From contig NZ_PNOS01000024.1 in the NCBI RefSeq assembly GCF_002869745.1, positions 1 through 64,000 of the forward strand: DNA of 64,000 nt, read 5' to 3'. Shown in pieces: positions 37,710 through 46,754 of this stretch. Below the pieces are notes generated by a model. The model was not told where the DNA came from. It saw only the letters and a list, made by a program, of their open reading frames with translations, and made no database searches. How positions within the stretch are numbered: the stretch's first letter is position 1; each line of letters opens with the position of its first letter. The position numbers and the translations under genes are program-made. Origin of the DNA: Oceaniglobus roseus. GTDB taxonomy: Bacteria > Pseudomonadota > Alphaproteobacteria > Rhodobacterales > Rhodobacteraceae.

Positions 37710-38725
37710 CGACAAACACAGCTCCCCTCTCCCGATACCGCACCATGCGCCGCATCCGCAGCTTCGAGGAGCGCGTGGGCGAGCTGTTCCTGCGCGGCGA
37801 AAGCGCCGGCTCCATGCTGCACCTGTCCATCGGCGAGGAAGCCGTCGTCGGCGTCACCGACGCGATGCAGAAGGGTGACACCTTCACCACCCACCACCGC
37901 GGCCACGGCGTGTTCCTCGGCCGCGGCGCCGACCCGGCCCGGATGATGGCCGAGATCGGCGGCAAGGCCTCGGGCTATTGCCGCGGCAAGGGCGGCTCGA
38001 TGCACATCGCCTCCCACGCGCTCGGCCATCTCGGGGCCAACGCCATCGTCGGCGGCGGCATTCCCCATGTCGTCGGCGCGGGCCTCACCTACCGCAACCG
38101 CGGAACGCGCCAGGTCTCGGTCGCCTTCTTCGGCGACGGGGCGATGCAGCAGGGCATCCTCTACGAGGCGATGAACATGGCCGCCCTCTGGAAGCTGCCG
38201 GTGCTGTTTGTCTGCCTCAACAACCAGTACGGCATGGGCACCCGCGTCGACCGCTCGGCCGGCCGCCTCGCCTTCGGCGAACGGGCCGAATCCTTCGGCC
38301 TCGCCGCGGCTCACGGCGATGGCACCGATGTCGAACAGGTCCACGATGTTGCGAGCCAGCTGGTGGTGGGCGCCCGCGACGGCCGGCCCGGCTTTCTCGA
38401 AATCGACAGCTTCCGCTTCTACGGCCACGCCCGCATGGACAAGAGCCCCTACCGCACCCCCGAGGAGGAGGAGGAAGGCAGGAAGCGCGACCCCGTCCTG
38501 AAAGCCCGCGAAAGGATCATCGCCGAAGGCCTCGCCACCGAGGACGAGGCCACCGAAATCGACACCGACGCGGCCGAAGAGATGGACGCCGCCCTCGAAT
38601 CCGCCGTCACCGCCGCACCCCCGGCCCTCGACACGATGTTCGAGGACGTGTTCGCCCCCGGAACCCCTGCCCCACGCCCGCAACGCGACCGCCTCCGCGC
38701 CATCCTGTCCGAGGACGCAGCATGA
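37706..38725 (+). CDS. TPP-dependent dehydrogenase E1 alpha (acetoin-dehydrogenase type)
   Basis: 339 residues. It has the E1-alpha pattern: MRRIRSFEERVGELFLRGE at the start, HLSIGEEAVVGV, TTHHRGHGVFLGRG and the TPP-binding motif GDGAMQQGILYEAMNMAALW with ending LNNQYGMGT near residues 140-175. The KGGSMH motif is present. In the family the complex oxidatively cleaves or decarboxylates 2-keto acids or acetoin. Its partner E1-beta gene follows with a four-base overlap, and a lipoyl-hydrolase gene completes the set. No E3 gene is visible in the operon; the host enzyme may be used. Confidence 0.92.
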   Translation: MTTNTAPLSRYRTMRRIRSFEERVGELFLRGESAGSMLHLSIGEEAVVGVTDAMQKGDTFTTHHRGHGVFLGRGADPARMMAEIGGKASGYCRGKGGSMHIASHALGHLGANAIVGGGIPHVVGAGLTYRNRGTRQVSVAFFGDGAMQQGILYEAMNMAALWKLPVLFVCLNNQYGMGTRVDRSAGRLAFGERAESFGLAAAHGDGTDVEQVHDVASQLVVGARDGRPGFLEIDSFRFYGHARMDKSPYRTPEEEEEGRKRDPVLKARERIIAEGLATEDEATEIDTDAAEEMDAALESAVTAAPPALDTMFEDVFAPGTPAPRPQRDRLRAILSEDAA

Positions 38726-39723
38726 GCGCCATCGAAACCACCTACCGCGACGCCATCCGCCAGGCCCTGCTCGACGCCATGGAAGAGGACGAAAACGTCA
38801 TCCTCATTGGCGAGGAGGTCGGCCTCTACGGCGGTGCCTACGGTGTCACCAAGGGCCTGATCGATCTCTACAGCGCGAACCGGGTGATCGACGCGCCGAT
38901 CTCCGAAGCGGGCATCGTCGGCACCGCCGTCGGCGCCGCCATGACCGGCCTGCGCCCCGTGGCCGAGCTGATGTACGTCGATTTCATCGGCCTCGTCATG
39001 GACCAGCTTGCCAATCAGGCCGCGAAAAGCCGTTACATGTTCGGCGGCCAGATCGCCGTGCCCATGGTTCTCAGGACGCAAGGCGGCACCGGCCGCTCCG
39101 CCGCCGCCCAGCACTCGCAAAGCCTCGAAGCCTGGATGCTGCACACCCCGGGCCTGCGCCTTGCCATGCCCGCAACGGTGAACGACGCCTACCACCTGCT
39201 GCGCGACGCCCTGCGCCAGCCCGACCCGGTCGTGTTCATCGAGCACAAGGGCCTCTACACCATGAAGGGCACGCTCGACCCGGAAACCCCCGACGCCGGT
39301 TGGGGCACCCCCGTGATCCGCCGCGACGGCAAGGACCTCACCATCGTCACCTATTCCCGGATGCTGCACGAGGCGATGCGCGCCGCCGACACCATGGCCG
39401 AGGCGGGGATCGATGCCGAGGTCATCGACCTGCGCTGCCTGAACCCGCTGGACGAGGCGGCAATCTTCGCCTCCGTCCAGCGAACCGGCCGCGCCATGAT
39501 CGTCACCGAGGCCGCCACCGCCGGCTCGGCCGCCTCGGAAATCGCCGCGCGGATCGGCGAATCCTGCTTCGACTGGCTCGAGGAACCCGTGGTGCGCATC
39601 GGCGGCGAGGACATCCCGATCCCGGTCTCCCCGTCCCTCGAGAAAGGCTCCATCCCCTCGGCGCAACTGATCGCCGAAGCGGGCCTCTGGCTCATGCGGA
39701 AGGAGACCCCGGCGTGGGCCTGA
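38722..39723 (+). CDS. TPP-dependent dehydrogenase E1 beta (acetoin-dehydrogenase type)
   Basis: 333 residues. Landmarks are ILIGEEVGLYGGAYGVTKGL near residues 23-42, DAPISEAGIVGTAVGAAMTGLRPVAE near 53-78, and the C-terminal transketolase domain with IDLRCLNPLDEAAIFASV. It forms the E1 heterotetramer with the product of the preceding gene. Sequence pattern suits acetoin or pyruvate dehydrogenase; the genome context (kinase, AI-2-type importer) suggests another ketose or hydroxyketone as substrate. The next gene's GTG start overlaps its last ten bases. Confidence 0.92.
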   Translation: MSAIETTYRDAIRQALLDAMEEDENVILIGEEVGLYGGAYGVTKGLIDLYSANRVIDAPISEAGIVGTAVGAAMTGLRPVAELMYVDFIGLVMDQLANQAAKSRYMFGGQIAVPMVLRTQGGTGRSAAAQHSQSLEAWMLHTPGLRLAMPATVNDAYHLLRDALRQPDPVVFIEHKGLYTMKGTLDPETPDAGWGTPVIRRDGKDLTIVTYSRMLHEAMRAADTMAEAGIDAEVIDLRCLNPLDEAAIFASVQRTGRAMIVTEAATAGSAASEIAARIGESCFDWLEEPVVRIGGEDIPIPVSPSLEKGSIPSAQLIAEAGLWLMRKETPAWA

Positions 39724-41024
39724 CCACCCTCACCCTGCCCCGCCTCGGCGAGACGATGGAGGAAGCCAAGGTCACCGGCTGGCTGGTCCCCGAAGGCCAG
39801 CCCTTCAACCGCGGCGACGTCCTTCTCGAAGTCGAGACCGACAAGACCGTGGTCGAGGTTCCGGCCCTAAAATCCGGCACGATGGTCGCGCATCTGGTCC
39901 GGGAAGGCGACACCGTTGCCCTCGACGCCCCGATCGCCGAGGTCGAGGCCGAAGTGGCCACTCCGAACCCCGGAGTCGTCCGCGACAGCGAAGACGAAAC
40001 GCCCGCGAAGCAGCCGGAGGCCCGTAGCGGCGAACGCCCCCCTGCTTCTTCTTTGCACAAATACTCAACTCCCACGCCCGACACGAGCGACACGCCGCGG
40101 AACAGTGTGCCGGCCAGTCCCCGCGCCCGCCGCCTCGCCGCCCGCTCCGGCGTCACGCTGGAGTCGGTAGAAGGCACCGGACGCCGCGGCCGCATCACCG
40201 GAGAGGACGTCGCGCGCGCCGTGCGGCCGACGGCCAAGTCCAGCCGCAGGGCCTCTGATCACGTCGCCACGCCCGAGGGCCGCATCGCCCTGCGCCGCGT
40301 CGCATCCGAGGCGACGGGAACGCCCGTCCTGCTGCTTCACGGCCTCTACGACCACGGCCGGGGCTGGCGTGACCTGCCCGACCGGATCGCGCGCGCAGGT
40401 CATCCCGTTCTCGTCCCCGACCTGCCCGGCCACGGGCAAAGCGACCCGTCAGGCAGTCTCGAGTCCGCCACGAACGCCCTCCTCGCCCTTCTGCCCGAAG
40501 GCAGGGTGATCCTCGCGGGCCACTCGCTCGGCGCGGTGCTGGCGACACGGATCGCCCGCCGCATCGGTCCCCGCGCCGCGCGTCTGGTCCTCTTCGCGCC
40601 CGCGGGCCTCGGACCGAGGATCAACGCCGACTTTCTCGACGGCATGGCCCATGCCGAAACGCCCGAGGCGCTTGCCCGCGCCTTCGCCCTGCTCGACGCG
40701 GGGCCGATGTCCGCCACGATCCTCGACGCCGAACTCGCCCGCCTCCGCGCCACACGCCAGGGCAGTGCCGCCCTTGCCCGGGCCGGGGCGCAGAACGGGC
40801 TCCAGCAGAGCGACATCGCGTCCGATCTGGCCCAACTCGCCTGCCCCACCGCCGCCGTCTTCGGCCTCGGGGACCGCATCATCAACTGGCAGGACTGCGC
40901 CGCCCTGCCCGCCCGCACCGCCATCCACCTCGTTGCCGATGCAGGCCATCTGCCCCATTTCGCCGACCCCGGCCTCGCCCTAGCGTTGCTGACCGGCAGC
41001 ACCGCCGAGGACCGCGCGGCATGA
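39714..41024 (+). CDS. Lipoyl domain fused to alpha/beta hydrolase (AcoC-like E2)
   Basis: 436 residues from a GTG at 39714, overlapping the E1-beta gene by ten bases. The lipoyl domain spans about residues 1-80 with lipoyl lysine K44 in VETDKTVVEVP. A Pro/Ser-rich linker (about 90-132) follows, then a peripheral-subunit-binding domain (about 133-170, SPRARRLAARSGV). From about residue 195 there is an alpha/beta hydrolase with HG at 209-210, nucleophile S271 in AGHSLG and a C-terminal His in DAGHLPHF. This replaces the catalytic acyltransferase domain of a standard E2, as in AcoC of acetoin systems. The linker coding region around 40045-40075 is AT-richer than its surroundings. Confidence 0.88.
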   Translation: MGLTTLTLPRLGETMEEAKVTGWLVPEGQPFNRGDVLLEVETDKTVVEVPALKSGTMVAHLVREGDTVALDAPIAEVEAEVATPNPGVVRDSEDETPAKQPEARSGERPPASSLHKYSTPTPDTSDTPRNSVPASPRARRLAARSGVTLESVEGTGRRGRITGEDVARAVRPTAKSSRRASDHVATPEGRIALRRVASEATGTPVLLLHGLYDHGRGWRDLPDRIARAGHPVLVPDLPGHGQSDPSGSLESATNALLALLPEGRVILAGHSLGAVLATRIARRIGPRAARLVLFAPAGLGPRINADFLDGMAHAETPEALARAFALLDAGPMSATILDAELARLRATRQGSAALARAGAQNGLQQSDIASDLAQLACPTAAVFGLGDRIINWQDCAALPARTAIHLVADAGHLPHFADPGLALALLTGSTAEDRAA

Positions 41025-41159
41025 CCCATAACCGACTGAAACCGATGGAAAACCGGGGGGCCCCGTCAAGAAGGGCTGGAAATGCCCCGGCCTTTCGATC
41101 AAGGTGACGAAAAACCAGACCGGCGCCATCAAAACCGCGCCACAAACGGGAGGAAGACC

Positions 41160-42143
41160 ATGAAAGCCAGAACGAAACTGCTTGCCTGCCTGCTGGGCGC
41201 CAGCGCCATGACGGCCGCGCCGCTTGCCGCCAGCGCAGAGACCTCGATCGCCACCGTGGTGAAGATCGCCGGGATCCAGTGGTTCAACCGCATGGAGGAA
41301 GGCATCAAGAAATACGCCGAGGATACCGGCACCAACGCCTTTCAGGTCGGCCCGGCCCAGGCGGACCCGCAGCAGCAGGCCGCGCTGATCGAGGACATGA
41401 TCGCCCAGGGCGTCAACGCGCTTGCCGTGGTGCCGATGTCGCCCGAGGCGCTGGAGCCGGTGCTGAAGCGCGCGCAGGATGCGGGCATCGTGGTCGTGAC
41501 CCACGAGGCCGCCAGCCAACAGAACACCACCTATGACATCGAGGCCTTCAAGAACGAGGACTTCGGCGCCAACCTGATGGAGCAGCTCGCGACCTGCATG
41601 GGCGGCGAGGGCGAATATGCCGTCTTCGTGGGCTCGCTGACCTCGCAGACGCACAACCAGTGGGTCGACGGCGCCATCGCCTACCAGAAGGAAAAGTATC
41701 CGAACATGACGCTGGTCGGCGACAAGAACGAGACGTTCGACGACCAGCAGCAGGCCTATGCCAAGGCCCAGGAAGTGCTGCGCGCCTACCCGGACATCAA
41801 GGGGATGCAGGGCTCGGCCTCGACCGACGTCGCGGGCATCGGCCTTGCCATCGAAGAGCGCGGGCTGGAGGATCAGACCTGCGTCTTCGGCACCTCGCTG
41901 CCGTCGATCGCAGGCCAGTACCTTGAAACCGGCGCCGTGGACGGCATCGGCTTCTGGGATCCCTCCATCGCCGGTTACGCGATGAACAAGGTGGCCCAGA
42001 TGGTGATGGACGGCAAGACGGTCGAGGACGGCGCCGGCCTGGGGCTTGAAGGGTACGAGAACGTCAAGCTGGACGGCAAGGTGATCTACGGCCAGGCCTG
42101 GGTGAACGTGAACAAGGACAACATGGCCGACTACCCGTTCTGA
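41160..42143 (+). CDS. Sugar ABC transporter substrate-binding protein (LsrB/RhaS-like)
   Basis: 327 residues. The ATG at 41160 follows GGAGGAAG and opens a signal peptide (about residues 1-25, ending ASAET). The mature protein has a type I periplasmic-binding fold: [23 protein letters not shown], the [29 protein letters not shown] segment, and the C-terminal [21 protein letters not shown]. These are typical of the AI-2/rhamnose receptor group. The ligand is not known; a short-chain polyol, ketose or AI-2-like molecule fits. A perfect 10-base-pair hairpin follows before the ATPase gene. Confidence 0.9.
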   Translation: MKARTKLLACLLGASAMTAAPLAASAETSIATVVKIAGIQWFNRMEEGIKKYAEDTGTNAFQVGPAQADPQQQAALIEDMIAQGVNALAVVPMSPEALEPVLKRAQDAGIVVVTHEAASQQNTTYDIEAFKNEDFGANLMEQLATCMGGEGEYAVFVGSLTSQTHNQWVDGAIAYQKEKYPNMTLVGDKNETFDDQQQAYAKAQEVLRAYPDIKGMQGSASTDVAGIGLAIEERGLEDQTCVFGTSLPSIAGQYLETGAVDGIGFWDPSIAGYAMNKVAQMVMDGKTVEDGAGLGLEGYENVKLDGKVIYGQAWVNVNKDNMADYPF

Positions 42144-42156
42144 GCCATGCTTCTTC

Positions 42157-42182
42157 CGGGGGCCGCTGCCGTGCGGCCCCCG
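42157..42182 (+). terminator. Intercistronic GC hairpin after binding-protein gene
   Basis: CGGGGGCCGC (42157-42166) and GCGGCCCCCG (42173-42182) pair perfectly over 10 bases with a six-base loop. It lies between the binding-protein and ATPase genes. Its position argues against a start for the ATPase gene at ATG 42147, which would run through it. Confidence 0.75.
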
Positions 42183-42212
42183 ATTTCCGTCTCTGACAAG
42201 GCCGAAATCCCC

Positions 42213-43706
42213 GTGTCCGACACCTCCCCGCCGCTGGTCGAGATGACCGGCGTGACCAAGAATTATTCCGGCATCACCGCGCTCGACAGGGTCGATTTCA
42301 CGATCCGCGCGGGCGAGGCTGTCTGCCTCGCGGGCGAGAACGGCAGCGGGAAGTCGACCCTCATCAAGATCCTTGCCGGGGTCGAGCCGCGCAATGCGGG
42401 CACCGTCGCCTTCAACGGCACAAGGCACGAAACGCTGTCGCCGCGCATCTCGGCCGACGCGGGAGTCATGGTGATCTTCCAGGACTTCTCGCTGTTTCCG
42501 AACCTGACGGTGGCCGAGAACATCGCCTTTTCCTCCCAGCTCGCCCATTCCGGCGCCTTCTACAGGGGCGGCCTTTCGCGCGACCTGGCGAAGAAGACGC
42601 TGGAGCGGGTGGGCGTCGACATCCCGCTGAACGCCCGGGTCGAGCAGCTCCCCGTCGCGCACAAGCAGCTGGTCGCGATCTGCCGGGCTCTCGCCATGGA
42701 CGCGCGGCTGATCATCATGGACGAGCCTACCACCGCCCTGACCGAGCGCGAGGTGAAGTCGCTGCTGACCATCATCCGGCGGCTGAAATCCGACGGGGTC
42801 GCGGTGCTGTTCGTGTCGCACAAGCTGGCCGAGGTGCTGGAGGTCTGCGAGAAGGTCGTGGTCCTTAGGAACGGCGCCAAGGTCGCCGAGGGGCCCGCCA
42901 CGGACTTCGACAGCGCCTCCCTCACCCGCGCGATGACCGGCCGCGACGTGGCCGAAACGCCGCCCGACCCGCTGGATCCGTCCGCCCCTGCCCTTCTCGA
43001 AGTCACGAACCTGGCGAAACAGGGCGTCTTCGACGACGTCTCCTTCACGCTCCGCCAGGGCGAGGTGCTGGGCATCGCGGGCCTCCTCGGCTCGGGCCGC
43101 ACCGAGCTTGCCAAGGCCCTGTTCGGGCTGATCCACCCGGACAAGGGAGAGATCCGGCTGAAAGATCGTCCCGTTCCCCTGGGCGATCCGCTGCGCGCCG
43201 CGGATGCCGGGATCGGCTACGTGCCCGAGGACCGGCTGACCGAGGGGCTGTTCCTGGACCAGTCCATCGCGCGCAACGTCGCCGTCGGCCGCCTCGACAC
43301 CCATGACAAGGGCGCGATGCTGGACCTGAAGGGTCTCTGGGCCGAGGCGAACGACTGGCTGAAGCGCCTGACCGTCAAGCATTCCGACCCCGAGGCGCCG
43401 GTGCGCTCGCTCTCGGGCGGCAACCAGCAGCGCGTCGTGCTGGCCCGCTGGCTGGCCACGGGGCCGAAGGTGCTGATTTTGAACGGTCCTTCGGTCGGGG
43501 TCGATGTCGGCTCGAAGTCGGATATCCACGGCATCATCCGCGATCTCGCGCGGGAGGGTCTTGGCGTCATCGTCATCTCCGACGACCTGCCCGAGCTTCT
43601 GGCGACCTGTCATCGCCTGCTGGTGATGAAGGGCGGCCGCATCACCGACGAGATCGCGGGCCGCGATACCGATGAAACCGACCTTGGACACAGGCTCGCC
43701 TCGTGA
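42213..43706 (+). CDS. Sugar ABC transporter ATPase, tandem-domain (RbsA/LsrA type)
   Basis: 497 residues from a GTG at 42213 with AAGG upstream; an ATG at 42147 is open but would include the hairpin. Domain 1 has Walker A GENGSGKST near residue 42 and Walker B LIIMDEPTTALTE near 165. Domain 2 has a Walker A variant GLLGSGRTEL near 290, the signature LSGGNQQRVVLARWL near 402 and the degenerate Walker B VLILNGPSVGVDVGSKSDI. This asymmetry is standard for ribose, rhamnose and AI-2 importers. Energises the transporter with the binding protein before and the two permeases after it. Confidence 0.92.
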   Translation: MSDTSPPLVEMTGVTKNYSGITALDRVDFTIRAGEAVCLAGENGSGKSTLIKILAGVEPRNAGTVAFNGTRHETLSPRISADAGVMVIFQDFSLFPNLTVAENIAFSSQLAHSGAFYRGGLSRDLAKKTLERVGVDIPLNARVEQLPVAHKQLVAICRALAMDARLIIMDEPTTALTEREVKSLLTIIRRLKSDGVAVLFVSHKLAEVLEVCEKVVVLRNGAKVAEGPATDFDSASLTRAMTGRDVAETPPDPLDPSAPALLEVTNLAKQGVFDDVSFTLRQGEVLGIAGLLGSGRTELAKALFGLIHPDKGEIRLKDRPVPLGDPLRAADAGIGYVPEDRLTEGLFLDQSIARNVAVGRLDTHDKGAMLDLKGLWAEANDWLKRLTVKHSDPEAPVRSLSGGNQQRVVLARWLATGPKVLILNGPSVGVDVGSKSDIHGIIRDLAREGLGVIVISDDLPELLATCHRLLVMKGGRITDEIAGRDTDETDLGHRLAS

Positions 43707-44689
43707 AACTGAACCTCGCCCGCAACGAAGTCCTCGTCGCCCTGGTGATCCTGGCGTTCTGCGCGCTGGCCGCCGCCTCCGATCCCCGCTTCCTGTCGAT
43801 CCCGACCCTGACCGACCTGCTGAGGAACGGCATCATCCTCGGCATCTTCTCGGTCGGCGCGATGCTGGTTCTCGTCTCGGGCGGCATCGACGTGTCCTTC
43901 ACGGCCATCGCGGCCTTCGCGATGTACACGACGACGACGTTCCTCCTCGAGCACGCGCCGGGCCTGCCCTGGCCGGTGATCTTCGCCATCTCCATGGTGC
44001 TCGGCGCGCTGCTCGGCTGCATCAACGGGGTGCTGATCGCCGTCTTCCGGCTGCCGACGCTGATCGTCACCCTCGGCACGCTCTCGGTCTTCCGCGGCTT
44101 CCTGCTGACCTTCGTCGGCTCGAACATGATCTCGGCCCTGCCGCCGGAAATGCGCAACTTCTCGCGCCTGATGATGTTCCGCGGAACCAACGCCGACGGT
44201 TCCTTCTTCTCGCTGCCCTGGGCCTTCGCCGCGCTCGTGATCGTCGTGGTGCTGACCTGGTTCATCCTGCACCGCACGATGCTTGGGCGGTCGATCTTCG
44301 CCGTGGGCGGCTCGGTCGAAAGCGCGCGGCGCATCGGGATCAAGGTCACGCGGACGCAGTTCTTCGTCTACGTCTATGTCGGCGCGCTCGCCGGTCTTGC
44401 CGGGATCATCCACGCCTCGCTCTCGCGCCTCGCCAACCCGTTCGACCTGGTCGGGCTGGAGCTGTCGGTGATCGCCGCCGTCGTCCTTGGCGGCGCGCGG
44501 CTGACGGGCGGCTACGGCACGTTGACCGGCACGCTTCTCGGCGTCGCGCTGATCGTGCTGGTGCAGAACTCGCTGATCGTCATCGGCGTGCCCTCGACCT
44601 TCCAGTCGATTACCATCGGCATCCTGATCCTCGTCGGCACCGGCCTGCCCGCCTGGCAGGCCAAGCGGCAGGCGGCGCGGTCGGCATGA
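43703..44689 (+). CDS. Sugar ABC transporter permease (RbsC/LsrC type)
   Basis: 328 residues from a GTG overlapping the ATPase stop. It has about eight to ten membrane helices and the family landmarks ILGIFSVGAMLVLVSGGIDVSFTA near residues 48-71, NGVLIAVFRLPTLIVTLGTLSVFRG near 110-134 and VLGGARLTGGYGTLTGTLLGV near 262-282. Pairs with the permease encoded 37 bases downstream to form a hetero-dimeric channel, as in Lsr and rhamnose systems. Confidence 0.93.
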   Translation: MKLNLARNEVLVALVILAFCALAAASDPRFLSIPTLTDLLRNGIILGIFSVGAMLVLVSGGIDVSFTAIAAFAMYTTTTFLLEHAPGLPWPVIFAISMVLGALLGCINGVLIAVFRLPTLIVTLGTLSVFRGFLLTFVGSNMISALPPEMRNFSRLMMFRGTNADGSFFSLPWAFAALVIVVVLTWFILHRTMLGRSIFAVGGSVESARRIGIKVTRTQFFVYVYVGALAGLAGIIHASLSRLANPFDLVGLELSVIAAVVLGGARLTGGYGTLTGTLLGVALIVLVQNSLIVIGVPSTFQSITIGILILVGTGLPAWQAKRQAARSA

Positions 44690-44726
44690 TGTTCGTCCCT
44701 CGCAAACCACAGGCGGATCACCGGCC

Positions 44727-45725
44727 ATGAACACGCTCCTTTCCCGCCTCAAGACGCCCGAGGGCCGGCTTGCCGTGATCGCCGTGCTGGTCTTCGTCCT
44801 CATGGCCTCGCTGTCGCCCGAGCGGTTCCTGTCGGCCGCGAACCTCACCTCCATGGCCTTCCAGTTCCCGGAGTTCGCCATCCTCGCCCTGGCCGTGACC
44901 GTCACCATGCTGACCGGCGGCATCGACCTGTCGGTCGTGGGCGTCTCCAACATGTCCGCCGTGGTCGCCGCCCTGATCCTCGCCAACGTCGCGGGCCCAG
45001 AACTTGCCGGAAGCGGCGCGGTGATGTGGCTGCTGCTCTCCATGGTCGTCGCGATAGCCATCGGTGCCGCGGCCGGCCTCTTCAACGGCGCCCTCGTGGC
45101 CTTCATCGGGATGCCGCCGATCCTTGCGACCCTCGGCTCGGGGCTGATCTTCACCGGCATCGCCGTCGCCATCACCGGCGGCAGCGCCGTCATGGGCTTT
45201 CCGACCGCCGCCGCTTGGCTTGGCAACGGCAAGGTCTTCTCGGTTCCCGTGCCGCTGATCCTGTTCGCGGTCCTCGCCCTCGCCGTCGCCTTCATCGTGC
45301 GCCGCACGGCCTTCGGGCTGAAGCTAGTGATGTTCGGGGCCAACCCGCTCGCCGCCCGCTTCGCCGCCGTCGACGTCAACCGCCTGCTGCTGAAGGTCTA
45401 CATGCTGTCGGGCGCGCTCGCCGCGATCTCGGGCCTCTTGGTGATGAGCCGCGCGAACTCGGCCAAGGCCGATTACGGCTCGTCCTACCTGCTGCTCTCG
45501 ATCCTGATCGCCGTGCTTGGCGGGGTGAATCCCTACGGCGGTTACGGCAAGGTCGTGGGCGTGGTCCTTGCGGTGCTGTCGATGCAGTTCCTGTCCAGCG
45601 GTCTCAACATGCTCCAGGTGTCGAACTTCGCCCGCGAGCTGATCTGGGGTGTCCTGCTGATCTTCGTTATGCTGGTCAACAGCCAGCAGGTGGCCGCCCT
45701 CTTCGCGCGGCGCCGCATGTCCTGA
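44727..45725 (+). CDS. Sugar ABC transporter permease (RbsC/LsrD type)
   Basis: 332 residues with about ten hydrophobic segments. Landmarks are AILALAVTVTMLTGGIDLSVVGVSNMSA near residues 50-77, FNGALVAFIGMPPILATLGSGLIFTGIA near 118-145 and AVLGGVNPYGGYGKVVGVVLAVLSMQFL near 262-289. Second permease of the importer. A ribosome-binding site (CGGATCACCGG-type, weak) precedes the ATG; the gene lies 37 bases after the first permease. Confidence 0.93.
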   Translation: MNTLLSRLKTPEGRLAVIAVLVFVLMASLSPERFLSAANLTSMAFQFPEFAILALAVTVTMLTGGIDLSVVGVSNMSAVVAALILANVAGPELAGSGAVMWLLLSMVVAIAIGAAAGLFNGALVAFIGMPPILATLGSGLIFTGIAVAITGGSAVMGFPTAAAWLGNGKVFSVPVPLILFAVLALAVAFIVRRTAFGLKLVMFGANPLAARFAAVDVNRLLLKVYMLSGALAAISGLLVMSRANSAKADYGSSYLLLSILIAVLGGVNPYGGYGKVVGVVLAVLSMQFLSSGLNMLQVSNFARELIWGVLLIFVMLVNSQQVAALFARRRMS

Positions 45726-45752
45726 CGACGCCCCGACCTTAAGGAGTCTCCG

Positions 45753-46754
45753 ATGAAAAAGATCCTGAACGACCCGTCGAACTACGTCGACGAAACCCTG
45801 GCCGGCCTCGTGGCCGCGCACCCCGAGTACTATCGCCTCCATGGCGAGGACGGCCGCGTCGTCGCCCGCGCCAAGGAAACGCGCGAAGGCAAGGTCGGCA
45901 TCGTCACCGGCGGCGGCTCCGGCCACCTGCCCGTCTTCACCGGCTACGTCGGCACCGGCCTGCTCGACGCCTGCGCCATCGGCGACGTCTTCGCCTCCCC
46001 CTCGGCCGAGCAGATGGCGGATGCGATCCGCGTCGCCGACCGCGGCGCGGGGGTGCTGAGGCTCTACGGCAACTACGGCGGCGACGTGATGAACTTCGAC
46101 ATGGCGGGCGACCTCGTCGAGTTCGAGGACATCAAGTGCACCACCGTCCTTCTGGCCGACGACGTCGCCTCGGCGAAGCCCGAGGAGAAGGAGAAGCGGC
46201 GCGGCGTGGCCGGCATGGTCTATGCCTTCAAGATCGCGGGCGCCGCGGCGGAAGCGGGCCAGGACCTCGAGAACGTGACGCGGATTGCCCAGAAGACCGC
46301 CGACAACTGCCGCTCCATCGGTGCCGCCCTGTCCTCCTGCACCGTGCCCCAGGCTGGCAAGGCGACCTTCCACATCGAGGAGGACGAGATGGAGATGGGC
46401 ATGGGCATCCACGGCGAGCCCGGCGTCTGGCGCGACAAGCTGCGCCCGGCCGACGACATCGCCTCCGAGATGATGGACCGCCTGCTTGACGACATGCCGC
46501 TCTCGTCCGGCGACCGGGTCTCGGTGATGGTGAACTCCCTCGGCGCGACCCCGCCGGAGGAGCTCTATATCCTCTACCGCGTCGTGAAGAAGCGGCTCGA
46601 AGATGCGGGGGCGACCATCGTGATGCCGCTGGTCGGACGCTATGCGACGTCGATGGAGATGGCCGGCGTGTCCTTCACCCTCTGCAAGCTCGACGGCGAG
46701 CTGGAAGGGCTGCTGAAGGCCCCCTGCGACTGTGCGTTCTGGAGGGTCGGATGA
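45753..46754 (+). CDS. dhaK: Dihydroxyacetone kinase subunit DhaK-like
   Basis: 333 residues. GGGSGH is at 53-58, and GGDVMNFDMA with the conserved Asp (D111) follows. The covalent substrate-binding histidine is H220 in MGIHGEPGV. All catalytic residues of DhaK are therefore present. The family binds dihydroxyacetone or related short ketoses such as erythrulose through a hemiaminal link. It is made with the DhaL-like protein that overlaps it by four bases. No DhaM (PTS) gene is in the operon, so phosphate probably comes from ATP bound by the DhaL subunit. Confidence 0.9.
   Translation: MKKILNDPSNYVDETLAGLVAAHPEYYRLHGEDGRVVARAKETREGKVGIVTGGGSGHLPVFTGYVGTGLLDACAIGDVFASPSAEQMADAIRVADRGAGVLRLYGNYGGDVMNFDMAGDLVEFEDIKCTTVLLADDVASAKPEEKEKRRGVAGMVYAFKIAGAAAEAGQDLENVTRIAQKTADNCRSIGAALSSCTVPQAGKATFHIEEDEMEMGMGIHGEPGVWRDKLRPADDIASEMMDRLLDDMPLSSGDRVSVMVNSLGATPPEELYILYRVVKKRLEDAGATIVMPLVGRYATSMEMAGVSFTLCKLDGELEGLLKAPCDCAFWRVG

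Noticed and set aside
42147-42212. Start of the tandem ATPase at ATG 42147
   Set aside because: The extension would run through a perfect 10-base-pair hairpin and adds residues not found in the family; GTG 42213 with AAGG upstream fits better.
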